Below are positions 34,150-43,900 of a stretch of DNA of 64,000 nucleotides, in pieces (position 1 is the first letter of the stretch; each line of letters starts with the position of its first letter). This DNA comes from Anaeromyxobacter diazotrophicus (GTDB taxonomy: Bacteria; Myxococcota; Myxococcia; Myxococcales; Anaeromyxobacteraceae), in assembly GCF_013340205.1 (NCBI RefSeq), contig NZ_BJTG01000005.1, positions 388,067-452,066 of the forward strand, written 5' to 3'. The notes under the pieces were generated by a model. It was not told the DNA's origin and ran no database searches. It saw nothing but the letters and a program-made list of their open reading frames with translations. The position numbers and the translations under genes were made by a program.

Positions 34150-34356
34150 GTGGAACGGCCCATCCCGAGCTTCACCGGCGTCAAGGTCTTCTCCACCACG
34201 CTCGCCCGCGACCGCGAGGCGCTCTCGGAGCGCATCACCCAGTGGCTGCGCGAGAACGCGCAGCTCGAGATCGTGGACAAGGTCGTGACGCAGAGCTCCG
34301 ACAAGGAGTTCCACTGCCTGAGCTTCACCTTCTTCTACCGGGAGCGCGCGCGCTGA
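34150..34356 (+). CDS. Hypothetical protein, 68 aa
   Basis: GTG start at 34150. The product, MERPIPSFTGVKVFSTTLAR onward, looks like a compact alpha/beta domain with a predicted helix (LSERITQWLRENAQ) followed by two strands (EIVDKVVTQSS, HCLSFTFFYRE). It looks like a genuine small protein from its ordered amino-acid composition, unlike the Arg/Pro-rich false frames nearby. Function unknown. Fifty bases after the thiolase stop. Confidence 0.7.
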   Translation: MERPIPSFTGVKVFSTTLARDREALSERITQWLRENAQLEIVDKVVTQSSDKEFHCLSFTFFYRERAR

Positions 34357-34448
34357 GGCCGCGGCCCGCGGGCCGGGCGGCGGGGCGAGCGCTCCCGGGC
34401 GAGCCGTGGCGCAGCCCCCGGTGAGCCCTTATCTTGGTGCGACCTCGC

Positions 34449-35180
34449 ATGCGCGGCGCGCGGAACTCCATCGGCGACGTCTTCACCTTCGGCGGGCGCG
34501 TCCCGTCGACCGTCGGCGCGCTCATCAGCGCCATCGTGGTGGCGAGCCTGCTCGGCGCGCTGGGCCGCGGCGTGGGCTTCGTGGACGCGGCGGCGCTGGT
34601 CCCGGCGCTCGTGTGGCAGGGCCAGCTGTGGCGGCTCGTCACCTGGGTCTTCTTCGAGACCGACCCGCTCTCGCTCCTCTTCGGCGCGCTGACCCTCTAC
34701 TGGTTCGGCAAGGACCTCTGCTACGCGTGGGGCGCGCGCCGGTTCGTCGTCACGTTCTTCGGGTTCGCGGTGCTGGCGGGCGCGGTCACCTGCCTCGTCG
34801 GGCGGTTCGCCTGGCCGGCCGTGTACGTCTCCGGCTGGACCGGCTCGTGGCCGGTGCTCTCGGCGCTCATCATCGCCTGGGCCATGCTCTTCCCGGAGCG
34901 GCAGATCCTCTTCATGATGGCGCTGCCCATCTCGGGCCGCGCGCTCCTCTGGCTCACGCTCGGCGGCACGCTCCTGTACGGCGTCTTCGGGCGGCTCCAC
35001 GCGTACGTGCCGCACCTGGCGGCGCAGCTCGGGATGCTGGCCTACGCGCGCGGCTGGTCCCTGCGCGGCTTCTGGCAGACGCTCCGCATCAAGCAGTACG
35101 AGCGCCGGGCCCGCCGCCGCGCGCGCGCGAGCCACCTCAAGGTCATCAAGAAGGAAGACCCGCCCCGCTGGATGAATTGA
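34449..35180 (+). CDS. Rhomboid-like membrane protein, probably non-proteolytic
   Basis: About 243 residues from ATG 34449 (in-frame TTG 34434 and GTG 34437 upstream). Six hydrophobic helices and the rhomboid-like LVTWVFFETDPLSLLFGALTLYWFG segment with a WxxR-like pair (QLWRLV). The usual catalytic GxSG in helix 4 reads GWTG (SGWTGSW), lacking the Ser at the expected place, while a helix-6 His is kept (PHLAAQLGMLAYARG). It may be a pseudorhomboid or of the TMEM115-like branch. The basic C-terminal tail (RRARRRARASH) is cytoplasmic. Confidence 0.75.
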   Translation: MRGARNSIGDVFTFGGRVPSTVGALISAIVVASLLGALGRGVGFVDAAALVPALVWQGQLWRLVTWVFFETDPLSLLFGALTLYWFGKDLCYAWGARRFVVTFFGFAVLAGAVTCLVGRFAWPAVYVSGWTGSWPVLSALIIAWAMLFPERQILFMMALPISGRALLWLTLGGTLLYGVFGRLHAYVPHLAAQLGMLAYARGWSLRGFWQTLRIKQYERRARRRARASHLKVIKKEDPPRWMN

Positions 35181-35234
35181 GGCGGCGCTGGTGGGAGGGG
35201 GCCCCGCGCGGCGAGGGAGGGGCGGAGCCCCGCT

Positions 35235-37484
35235 CTACGACACCGTCACCTGGCGTACGGATGCGCGGTAGACCCAGATCCGCGCGGTGTGCGTGCGGGT
35301 GTCGGCCGGCACCATGAAGAAGCCGACGCGCTCCGGCGCGTAGTCGGGGCTGAAGCCGGCCACCTGGCGCCCGTCGCGGAAGGTGACGCGCACCTTCTTC
35401 CCCTCGGGCGCGGGCGGCGGCTCGCCGGTCCCCAGCATGAAGAAGATGGCCTTCACCCGCTCCGCGGGCAGGGGCTCGGAGGCGCCGCCCGGCTGCGAGA
35501 GGAGCTCGAGCTGCGGGCCGTCGAGCGCGGCGTCGCGCAGGGTCCCGCGCTTCACCTGGCCGTCGGAGGTGTGGACGACCACCCGGTGCGCGCCGGCGAT
35601 GAAGCACGTCGGCGCCGCCGGGGCGGCGGGGGGAGCGGGGGGCGGCGGGGCGGCGGCCGGCTCCTCGGCGGCAGGCTCGAAGAGCTCCGCGCCCGCGAGC
35701 GGCGCGGCCTCGGCCTGGGGTACGGCCGGGATGGGCGCGGGCGCAGCCGGCGGGGCGGCAGCCACGGGCGCGGCGGGCGCGGGGGCGACGGCGGCGATCG
35801 CGGGAGCCGGCGCGAAGAAGTCGAGCGGCTCGAACGCGACGGCCGCAGCCGCGGGCGGCGCGGGCGGCGCGGGCTCGTCGGCGGGGATCTCGACCACCTC
35901 CTCGCCGACCTCCAGGATGGCCTCACCCGGCGGTGGCGCCGGCGGCTCCTCGGGCGCGCCGAGGTCGAAGGGGCCGGCACCCGACTCCGGCACGAGGTCG
36001 AGCGGCGCGGCGGGCGGGGCGGCGAGGTCCCACGGGTCGGGCGCCGGCGCGCTGGCCGGCTCGGCGGCCGGCTCCTGGACCGGCTCCAGGAAGAGCGCAC
36101 CGTCGAGCGGCTCTCCGAGGTCGCCGAGGTCCGGCGGCGTAGCCTGAGGCGTGGGGAGCGGGGCGGCGTCGCCGAGGAGCTCGCCGGGCGGCGCGAAGGA
36201 GGCCGGAGCGGCGGCAGACGACGGGCGGGTGGGGAGCCCCCACATCGCGGTGCCGTCCGGCGGCCGCTCGGACTGAGGCGCGGCGTCGAAGCTCGTGAGG
36301 TCGACGCCGTCGTCGCCGAGCGGCACGGCGTGCTCCGCCCAGGAGAGGTCGAGCTCGAGCGCCGGCTCCGGGGCGGCGGTAGGCGCGGCGGCGACCGGCG
36401 CGGCCTCGGGCGCCTCCAGGTCCAGATCGAAGGGCAGGGGCTCGGCGGGCGGGGCGGCGGCGGCCGGCGCGGGCGCAGGCGGCTCGTCCTCCACGAAGCC
36501 GAGGTCGATGGCGAGCTCGGGCTCGGGGGACGGCGCGCTCAGGTCGAGGGCGGGCAACGGGAGCGGGTCCGCCGCGGCGCTCGCCGGCGGCGGGGGGGCC
36601 GCGGCCGGCGCGTCGCCCGGCGCCTCCAGGTCGAGCGCGGGCAGCGCCCGGGAGAGGTCGTCGAGGGCGTCCGCGGCGGCGGACTCGGGCGCGGCCGCCA
36701 GATCGCCGATGGGCGCGGTCGGCTCGTCGAAGGACCCCCCGCTGGCGAGCTGGAAGTCGTCGAGGCGGCCGCGCTCGTCGCCGGACCAGACGGCGGGGGA
36801 CTCGGGCGGCGGCGCCGGCTCGACGGCGGCGGGCGGGGGATCGGCCGGCAGGAGCTCCCAGATGGCGCTGCCGCCGTCCACCACGCCTGGCGTGAGATCG
36901 ACCGGGACCGCGCCGGGGGCGGGCTCGTCGCCCGCCGAGACGGGCCCGAACGCCAGGTCGTCGAGCGGGGCGTCGTCGAACGTGAACGGATTCGCCTGCG
37001 CGGGCGCCGGCTGGGCGGGCGCCGTCGCCTCGCCCAGCTCGAGATCGAGCGCGAACGGGGGCGCGGCGAGGGCGGGCTCGGTGATGGCGGTGCGCTCGGG
37101 CTCCGGCGCCGCCGCCAGGTCGAGCTCCGGCGCGGGTACCGGCTCGGGCTCCGGCTCCGGCGCGAGGGGCGCGCCGTCGACCGCAGCCTCCGCCGCGGGG
37201 GCCTCGGCGGCTGGCTCCGCGGCGGCCGGCTCGGCCGCCTGCTGGGCCGCGAGCGCGGCCGGGTCGATCCCCTGCTCGGAGTAATAGGCGGCCCACGCCA
37301 CGGCGTTCGCGTCGGCCGGATCCCAACCGTAGTCCGCCGCGGACCACGGCCCCGCGAGCGCCGGAGCTGCGGGCTCGAGCTCGGCGCGGACGCCGGCCGC
37401 GGCGGCGTTCACGTCGAAGCCGGGCGACGGTTGCGCCTCCGCGAGCGGGGCGGGCTCGTTGGCGGGGTTCACGGGATCGGACAT
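35235..37484 (-). CDS. Large Ala/Pro-rich acidic protein with conserved C-terminal domain
   Basis: 749 residues from ATG 37484 (MSDPVNPANEPAPLAEAQ). Residues about 1-95 include AVAWAAYYSEQGIDPAALAA. About 95-620 is low complexity (Ala, Pro, Glu, Asp) with repeated short motifs of the form hydrophobic-Asp-Leu (PALDLEAP, PALDLSAP, PFDLDLEAP, PFDLGAPEE and others, about ten) and two copies of a G-S/T-A-x-W motif (GGSAIWELLP, DGTAMWGLPT). The last approximately 125 residues look folded and beta-rich (VVVHTSDGQVKRGTLRDA, KKVRVTFRDGRQVAGFSPDY). No signal peptide, so cytoplasmic; perhaps a scaffold with linear binding motifs. Similar C-terminal domains occur in myxobacterial proteins of unknown function. 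Confidence 0.8.
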   Translation of the reverse strand: MSDPVNPANEPAPLAEAQPSPGFDVNAAAAGVRAELEPAAPALAGPWSAADYGWDPADANAVAWAAYYSEQGIDPAALAAQQAAEPAAAEPAAEAPAAEAAVDGAPLAPEPEPEPVPAPELDLAAAPEPERTAITEPALAAPPFALDLELGEATAPAQPAPAQANPFTFDDAPLDDLAFGPVSAGDEPAPGAVPVDLTPGVVDGGSAIWELLPADPPPAAVEPAPPPESPAVWSGDERGRLDDFQLASGGSFDEPTAPIGDLAAAPESAAADALDDLSRALPALDLEAPGDAPAAAPPPPASAAADPLPLPALDLSAPSPEPELAIDLGFVEDEPPAPAPAAAAPPAEPLPFDLDLEAPEAAPVAAAPTAAPEPALELDLSWAEHAVPLGDDGVDLTSFDAAPQSERPPDGTAMWGLPTRPSSAAAPASFAPPGELLGDAAPLPTPQATPPDLGDLGEPLDGALFLEPVQEPAAEPASAPAPDPWDLAAPPAAPLDLVPESGAGPFDLGAPEEPPAPPPGEAILEVGEEVVEIPADEPAPPAPPAAAAVAFEPLDFFAPAPAIAAVAPAPAAPVAAAPPAAPAPIPAVPQAEAAPLAGAELFEPAAEEPAAAPPPPAPPAAPAAPTCFIAGAHRVVVHTSDGQVKRGTLRDAALDGPQLELLSQPGGASEPLPAERVKAIFFMLGTGEPPPAPEGKKVRVTFRDGRQVAGFSPDYAPERVGFFMVPADTRTHTARIWVYRASVRQVTVS

Positions 37485-37630
37485 GGGGGACTGGACCGGG
37501 AGGCGAGGAGAAGGCGAAAAGGGCAGCGACGGCGGCCGCTCCCGATGATACCCCGCCCGGAGCGGCGGCGCGAAACGCCCGCCTCGCCTGTTGATCCCCC
37601 GACGCGCCGCCAGCATGTAAGGAATCCGCC

Positions 37631-39535
37631 GTGAGCCACCGACCGACCGCGAGCACACCACCAGCCGCCCGCTTCCTCCCCACGACGCGGGAGGAGATGC
37701 GCGCGCGCGGCTGGGAGGAGCTGGACGTGCTCCTCGTGTCGGGCGACGCGTACGTGGACCACCCGAGCTTCGGGACGGCGGTGATCGGCCGCGTCCTGGA
37801 GGCGCAGGGGCTGAGGGTGGGGGTGGTGGCGCAGCCGGACTGGCGGTCGACCGCCGACATCGCGCGGCTGGGCCGGCCGCGGCTCTTCGCGGGGATCACC
37901 TCGGGCGCGATGGACTCGATGGTGAACCACTACACCGCCCACAAGCGGCGCCGCTCCGACGACGCCTACACGCCGGGCGGGGCCGCGGGGCGGCGGCCGG
38001 ATCGCGCCACCGCCGTCTACGCCCGGCTGGCGCGCCAGGCGTTCGGCGACGCGTGCTGCCTGGTGGCGGGCGGGGTCGAGGCGTCGCTCCGGCGGCTCGC
38101 GCACTACGACTACTGGGACGACCGCGTGCTGCCGTCGCTCGCCGCCGCGAGCCAGGTGGACCTCGTCGTCTACGGCCAGGGGGAGCGGCCCATCCTCGAG
38201 ATCGCGCGCCGGCTGGCGGCGGGGGAGGACCCGTGCGGCCTCACCGACGTGGCCGGCACCGCGCTCGTCCCGAAGGACCTGGCGCTGGCCGGCCTCGAGG
38301 CGCGCGAGCGGGGGGTGCTGGCGCTGCCGGCCTTCGAGGAGGTGGCGAAGGACAAGCGCGCCTTCGCGGACTTCTCGCGGCTCTACCACCTCGAGCACAA
38401 CGGGGCGAACGCGCGGACCCTCACCCAGCGTCACGGGACGGGCGCGGCGGCCCGGACGGTGGTGGTGAACCCGCCGGCGGCGACGCTCACCACCGAGGAG
38501 CTCGACCGGATCGCCGAGCTGCCCTTCGCCCGCGACGCGCACCCGTCCTACGGCGGCGCGCACATCCCGGCGCTGGAGCAGATCCGCTGGTCGATCCAGA
38601 TCCTGCGCGGCTGCAGCGCCGGGTGCTCCTTCTGCTGCATCACCGAGCACCAGGGGCGCGAGGTGACGAGCCGCTCCGAGGGGTCGGTGCTGCGCGAGAT
38701 GCGGGAGATGGCGGCGCGGCCCGACTTCCGCGGCACGATCACCGACCTCGGCGGCGCCACCGCCAACATGTGGCAGATGTACTGCTCGTCCGAGGAGGCG
38801 CACGCCGTCTGCCGGCGACTCTCCTGCGTGTACCCGAAGATCTGCAAGTTCTGGAAGACCGACCACGCCCCCCTGGTGCAGCTGTACCGCAAGGCGCGCC
38901 AGGTGAAGGGCGTGAAGCACGTCTTCGTCGGCTCGGGCCTGCGCTACGACCTCGCGCACCACGACGCGGAGCACGGTCAGGAGTACCTGAAGGAGCTCAT
39001 CGCCCACCACGTCTCCGGCCAGCTCAAGGTCGCGCCCGAGCACGCCGCGCCCGACGTCCTCCAGATCATGAAGAAGCCCGGGATCGAGGAGTTCGAGCGC
39101 TTCCGCGGCGAGTTCCAGCGGTACACGAAGGAGGCCGGGAAGGAGCAGTACCTCGTGCCGTACTTCATCTCCTCGCACCCAGGGTGCACGCTGGAGGACG
39201 GGGTGAAGCTGTACGAGTACCTGGAGAAGAATGGCTGGCGGCCGCAGCAGGTGCAGGACTTCACCCCCACCCCCATGACCCTCGCCTCCGACATGCACTG
39301 GTCGGGCTACCACCCGCTCACGATGAAGCCGGTGCACGTGGTGCGCGACCTGCACGAGAAGAAGATGCAGAAGGCGCTCCTGCGCTGGGGCGACCCCGAG
39401 CTGCGGCCGCTGGTGGAGGAGGCGCTGCGCCGCACCGGGCGGCTCAAGCCCGGCAAGCGGCTCGTGACGCGGGGGGTGCCGTGGAAGCGGAACGCCGGCT
39501 GGCGCCCCGCCCCCCGCGCCGGCCGCAAACCCTAG
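37631..39535 (+). CDS. YgiQ family radical SAM protein
   Basis: 634 residues, GTG start. N-terminal region with LDVLLVSGDAYVDHPSFG is the YgiQ hallmark; the radical SAM cluster motif is CSAGCSFCC (about 327) and the C-terminal part contains HVSGQLKVAPEH and the FTPTPMTLASDMHW segment. The family carries one 4Fe-4S and uses SAM; the substrate is still unclear, so no reaction is assigned. Full length for the family. Divergent from the low-complexity protein gene, with 146 bases between starts. It is the last typical chromosomal gene before the repeat-bearing island at 39.5-44.7 kb. Confidence 0.93.
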   Translation: MSHRPTASTPPAARFLPTTREEMRARGWEELDVLLVSGDAYVDHPSFGTAVIGRVLEAQGLRVGVVAQPDWRSTADIARLGRPRLFAGITSGAMDSMVNHYTAHKRRRSDDAYTPGGAAGRRPDRATAVYARLARQAFGDACCLVAGGVEASLRRLAHYDYWDDRVLPSLAAASQVDLVVYGQGERPILEIARRLAAGEDPCGLTDVAGTALVPKDLALAGLEARERGVLALPAFEEVAKDKRAFADFSRLYHLEHNGANARTLTQRHGTGAAARTVVVNPPAATLTTEELDRIAELPFARDAHPSYGGAHIPALEQIRWSIQILRGCSAGCSFCCITEHQGREVTSRSEGSVLREMREMAARPDFRGTITDLGGATANMWQMYCSSEEAHAVCRRLSCVYPKICKFWKTDHAPLVQLYRKARQVKGVKHVFVGSGLRYDLAHHDAEHGQEYLKELIAHHVSGQLKVAPEHAAPDVLQIMKKPGIEEFERFRGEFQRYTKEAGKEQYLVPYFISSHPGCTLEDGVKLYEYLEKNGWRPQQVQDFTPTPMTLASDMHWSGYHPLTMKPVHVVRDLHEKKMQKALLRWGDPELRPLVEEALRRTGRLKPGKRLVTRGVPWKRNAGWRPAPRAGRKP

Positions 39536-39547
39536 CGCCTCGACCGC

Positions 39548-39557
39548 ACCCAGAGTA
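39548..39557 (-). repeat. TACTCTGGGT motif, single inverted copy left of the transposase
   Basis: The reverse strand reads TACTCTGGGT, exactly the 10-mer found three times in forward orientation after the transposase gene (40790-40870) and three more times at 44606-44674. It lies 12 bases past the YgiQ stop, so the transposase gene is bracketed by inverted copies. Confidence 0.8.
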
Positions 39558-39661
39558 CCGCGCTGCGGCCGGTGGGTCCGCGGTGCAGACGGCCGCTGCA
39601 GCGGCGCGTGCACGCGGACCAGGGGTTTTCGGGCGGCACATGCGTTGCCTTGCCCCGCCTC

Positions 39662-40555
39662 ATGAAGGCGCCCCGGCAAGTCCTCCCCGGCACCACCTAC
39701 CTCGTCACGCGCCGCTGCTCTCAGCGGCAGTTCCTCCTCCGCCCCTCGAAGACTACGAACGCCATCTTCCTCTACGTCCTAGCGGTCGCCACCCGCCGGT
39801 TCGGGATGAAGATTCACGCGTTCTGCGTGCTCTCCAACCACTTCCACCTCGTCCTCACCGACCCCTCGGCACGCCTGCCGGCCTTCGAGCAATATCTCGA
39901 CTCGCTCGTCGCGCGCGCCATCAACGCCACGCTTGGCAGATGGGAGTCCTTCTGGGCGCCATCGAGCTACAGCGCCGTCGCGCTCGCCTCGCCCGCGGAC
40001 ATCGTCGACAAGACCGCCTATGTGCTGGCCAATCCGGTCGCCGCTGGGCTCGTCCGCCGCGCCCGCGATTGGCCGGGGCTCTGGTCCGCTCCGGCGCTCA
40101 TCGGCGGCGCGAGCCTGCATGCCGTGCGGCCAGCCGCGTTCTTTCGCGATGACGGGAGCATGCCGCCAACCGCCGAGCTCCAGCTCGTGGCACCCGAGGG
40201 GTTCGAGTCACCCGTCGCGTTCCGCGACCAGGTCACCGGGGCGCTCGTCGCCGCGGAGGCTCGCGCCGGCAGCGCGGTCGAGCGCCGCGGCCGCGGCTTT
40301 CTCGGACGGGCGCGGGTCCTCTCGCAGAATCCACTGGCCCAGCCCGCCACTGGTGAACCTCGCCGTCAGCTCAACCCGCGGGTCGCCTCGCGGGACAAAT
40401 GGAAACGGGTCGAGACGCTCGCGCGGCTCCTCGAGTTCGTGGAACGTTATCGAGCGGCAAGGCGCGCGAGGCGCGCCGGCCAGCGCGACGCGCTCTTCCC
40501 GCCGGGCACGTACCTCTTGCGCATCGCGCACGGCGTTGCCTGCGCGCCTGCCTGA
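39662..40555 (+). CDS. rayT: REP-associated tyrosine (RAYT/IS200-like Y1) transposase
   Basis: About 297 residues from ATG 39662 (MKAPRQVLPGTTYLVTRRC). The HUH nuclease motif NHFHLVL has its two His at 60 and 62, and the Y1 domain ends with the Tyr-containing YVLANPVAAGLVRRA. The C-terminal 120 residues are an extension typical of RAYT proteins rather than minimal IS200 TnpA. Such proteins nick and mobilise short palindromic REP elements and are usually single-copy, domesticated genes. GC and codon use are a little less extreme than its neighbours. The TACTCTGGGT repeats on both sides may be its substrate family. Confidence 0.88.
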   Translation: MKAPRQVLPGTTYLVTRRCSQRQFLLRPSKTTNAIFLYVLAVATRRFGMKIHAFCVLSNHFHLVLTDPSARLPAFEQYLDSLVARAINATLGRWESFWAPSSYSAVALASPADIVDKTAYVLANPVAAGLVRRARDWPGLWSAPALIGGASLHAVRPAAFFRDDGSMPPTAELQLVAPEGFESPVAFRDQVTGALVAAEARAGSAVERRGRGFLGRARVLSQNPLAQPATGEPRRQLNPRVASRDKWKRVETLARLLEFVERYRAARRARRAGQRDALFPPGTYLLRIAHGVACAPA

Positions 40556-40635
40556 CGAGGCCGCCGCCCACGTTCAGCAGCTTGCTACGGTACGGCGCAC
40601 GTGGCGTCGGATCGTTCGCTGACCTTGTCCGGTGA

Positions 40636-40665
40636 GGCCCGCGCTCAAGCGAGCCGGGCCCTTTT
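40636..40665 (+). terminator. Factor-independent terminator behind the transposase gene
   Basis: Stem GGCCCG (40636-40641) with CGGGCC (40655-40660), extended inside by CGCT-CA-AGCG, followed at once by CTTTT. It lies about 80 bases after the transposase stop. Confidence 0.6.
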
Positions 40666-40789
40666 GCGCCCCGCTCCTGGGCGCGCCGGCCCGCCAGCGG
40701 TAATTCCGGCACCGAATGGGCACGCGCTGTCCTCCGAGGGGGGGGCGCGCGCCGCGTGGCGGAAGGACGGTACCTTTCGTTTCTGCCGC

Positions 40790-40871
40790 TACTCTGGGTC
40801 AGGCCTGAACGAACCGATACTCTCTGTTCGCCTAACTACTCTGGGTCGGCGTTCGGCAAGTACTCTGGGTC
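40790..40871 (+). repeat. Three TACTCTGGGTC repeats
   Basis: Exact 11-mers TACTCTGGGTC begin at 40790, 40837 and 40861 (spacing 47 and 24 bases). A degenerate form (ATACTCTCTG) lies near 40817. Orientation is opposite to the copy at 39548, so they bracket the transposase gene, and the same as the copies at 44606-44674. Confidence 0.9.
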
Positions 40872-40897
40872 GGGCGAAAGAGCACCCTGGAAATGGA

Positions 40898-40929
40898 GAG
40901 GCCCGCCAGCGCGGACGCTGGCGGGCCTC
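40898..40929 (-). terminator. 14-bp hairpin terminating the cytochrome gene
   Basis: GAGGCCCGCCAGCG pairs perfectly with CGCTGGCGGGCCTC around the loop CGGA, 25 bases past the stop codon of the cytochrome gene on the reverse strand. Only a weak T-rich tail (CTCTCCATTTCC) follows, but position and stability fit a terminator. Confidence 0.65.
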
Positions 40930-40953
40930 GAGCTGCTTCGATCTACGTCGGGA

Positions 40954-43900
40954 CTACTTCGGCAGCCCCGGCGAGTCGAGGTTGTTCACCATCGCGCTCA
41001 GCATCGCGTCGACGAACGGGATGTTGTGGACGCCCTTCGAGTTGTCGTTCTCGAGGAGCGCGTAGTCGTACATCGACTTGGCGACCTTGCCGTAGACCTT
41101 GTCCGTCCCGGACACCGTGTACAACACCGGGGTGCTGCCGGACATGATCTTGTCGATGTTGCAGCCCGCGACGACGTCGCCGTTCGAGAACGTGAAGTCG
41201 AGGGTCAGCGGACGGTCACCGCTGACGACGACCTTGGAGATGGTCACGCCAGCGGCCGGGGTGTAGTCCGCGGCGGTGGTGGCCGCGCCGAGCTTGCCGT
41301 TCACCACCGTGATGCCCGCACCCTTGAGCACGTTCGCCAGGCTCGTCAGGTACTGCGGCAGCATGCGGTTCATCACGATCTCACGCGACGCGATGTACGC
41401 CGTGCCCGTGCCGTGGCAACCGGCGCAGGTGCCCTCGTCCACGTTGAAGGTGTGGTTCGAGGGCGTGCCCTTCGTAGCGGTGCTGAGCCGCTTCACGTGG
41501 CACTCCGCGCAGGTGTCCGCGAAGTAGGTCGGGTTCTGGTGCGGATTCGGCGTGGTCGGCATGGGGCAAGCGCCCGAGGCCGAGCCGCTGTTGCAGAGCA
41601 GGTACCCGTTCCCCGCGAAGTACACGTCGGCCTGGGCCGCCGAGTGCGGGCCAGTCATGGTGAAGTTGGCGGACGTGAGCGGCGTCGCGTCGTTGTGCTG
41701 CATCGGCGTGCCAGCCACGGCGACGGTCCCCTTGTCGGAGATCGGGGACTTCGCGCCGACGATGCCGTTGCGGGAGTTGTGGCAGCTCGCGCACAGCGCG
41801 CCCGACCCGGCGTTGTAAATCTTGAAGCCACCGGCGAGGAGCATGCCGTTCGCGGTGTCGGCCGGCTTGATGCGGACCTCGAGCGAGTGCGGATCGTGGC
41901 AGGTCTGGCACGTGATGGCGTCGATGTTCTGCGCCGTCACGAGGCCCGTCGTCTGAGCCGTCGGGCAGGCGTCCTTGGTGCCGTCCGTCGTCCCCGGGGC
42001 GCACAGCAGCGGGGTGACGAGAGCGGTCGTCGGGGCCCCGACGGGCGCGGCGTTGCCGAGCTTGTCCGGGTTACCGCTCACGATCGCCTGCGAGTACATC
42101 ATGTAGCCCTGGGCGAAGTGGCACCGGCCGCAGTGCGTCTGGTCGCGGCCGTGCAGCGGGCCCTCGTTCTGCGCGTCCGTCAGGTTGGCGTGGCCGTGCA
42201 GCGGGGCGGCCGTGGTGCCCGCCGTCGACGCCCACTGCTCGAACTGCGGGTCGTGGCCGTTGTGGCACGTGCCGCAGATCCTGGAGCTCATGGACGCGGT
42301 GTGGTTCGGGCTGTTCGGCGTCGGGCCGTGGCAGCTCGTGCACTGGACGTTGACGAGCGCGGCGGCGGGGGCGTTCTTCGCGGCCAGGTCGGCCAGGAAG
42401 AGCGTCGAGTCGCTGCCTTCGAAGAGGAAGTCGTTGGTGTACGTGCCGAGCGCGTCGGAGAAGCCCTTGTTGCCCACCGGCAGATTCGTGTCGTAGCCGG
42501 TCGTGTGGCAGCTGCCGCACGCCTGGAGCGTGAAGTGCGTGTTCGACGCGCCATCGACGATGGCCTTCGAGTGCTTGCTCTCCAGCCAGCCGGTGGTCGG
42601 CTCGGTGGGGCCGAGCTCGTAGCACGGCGTCACGCCGTCGTTCGGAGTATTCGGGCACACCGTCTTGTCGTAGGCGACCGGCTCACCGGGCGCGATGTGG
42701 CAGCCGGCGCAGCTCTCGATGGGGTTGCCCGCGCTGTCCTTCTGGCCGCGCTGATCCCAGCTACCCCAGATCTGCGGCTTCACCGGGATGTTCGGCGTCA
42801 TGGTGGCGGCGATCTGGTCGCTCGTAAGGTAGAGCGTCTTGCCGACCGTCCAGTTGGCGAACACCCAGCCGGGGTGCGCGGTGAGCTGCGCGTTGGCGTT
42901 CGTGCTGTCGGTGTTGGTGCCGCAGGTGCCGCTGTAGATGTCGGACGCCCCGGTGCAGAACTTGAAGTTCGCGCCGGCGGGGCCGTCGAGGACGACGACG
43001 ACGTTGGGCGGGATCTGGACGGCGTTGTGCGCGCGCCAGGTGCTGCCGTCGGGGTTCGTGCCCGGCGGGTACATGTTGGCGTTCTTGGTGTCGGCACCAG
43101 CCGCCCACAGCGGGCCGGTGACGCCGGGGAGGCCGTTCGCGGCGCCCTTGTAGGAGGCCATCTTGAACGGCTCGCCGCGGAGCGCTGTGGCGACGTTGGC
43201 GTTCACCGCCGCGACCATCGGGATCTTCACCGAGGTGGTCGCGCCGTTCAGCGCGCACTTCGCGGTGTAGGCGAGCGACCCCGCCTGCGTCTGGTTGATC
43301 GAGACGATGCCGGGGCGGCCCTCGGTGGTGGGGGCGAGCACGGCGGTGACGCTCGCGTCGCCGAGGGTGACCGTCGTGAAGGTGGAGTTGCCGTTCGCGT
43401 CGGGGACGGAGACGGAGGGCGAGCCGGGGCCGGTGACGGTCACCGTGCCGCCCACGCCGCAGCCGACGGTGACGGTCGCGCCGAAGCCGACCACGCCCGT
43501 CGGGCTGACCGTGACGGTCGGGGGAGCGACCGGCGCGACGTAGGTGCTCGCGCGCGCGACCGCGATGTCGGTCTGCCGCACGAGGCAGCCCGCGCCCATC
43601 TGGCCAGCGGTCGGAACCCAGTAGCCCTGCTTCGCGCCGCCGAGGAAGCAGGAGCCGGCGGGATCGGCCACGCCGTCCGGGACCGGGACGGTCACGGCGA
43701 CGCCAGCCGCGGCCGCGTACTGCGTGTTCGCGACGGTCTGCAGGGTGTAGCTGCCCGGCGCGATCTCGAAGACATAGGCGCCGTTGGCGTTGGTCGTGGC
43801 GGAGAGCGAGCCGAGGGTCACCTTGACGCCCGCGGCGCCGGCGGTGCCGTCCTTCACATAGCCGTACACGCGGCCGACCGTGGTCGGCGGGAGCGGCTGG

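Larger units (their letters stand above)
40556..40953. other. Intergenic region: terminators and TACTCTGGGT repeats between transposase and cytochrome
   Basis: Almost 400 bases without a credible gene. From left to right: a stem with a T-run behind the transposase gene (40636-40665), about 120 bases of ordinary sequence, three TACTCTGGGT copies (40790-40870) and a 14-bp hairpin at the 3' side of the cytochrome gene (40898-40929). It is a convergent junction, so two terminators are expected. Confidence 0.7.
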
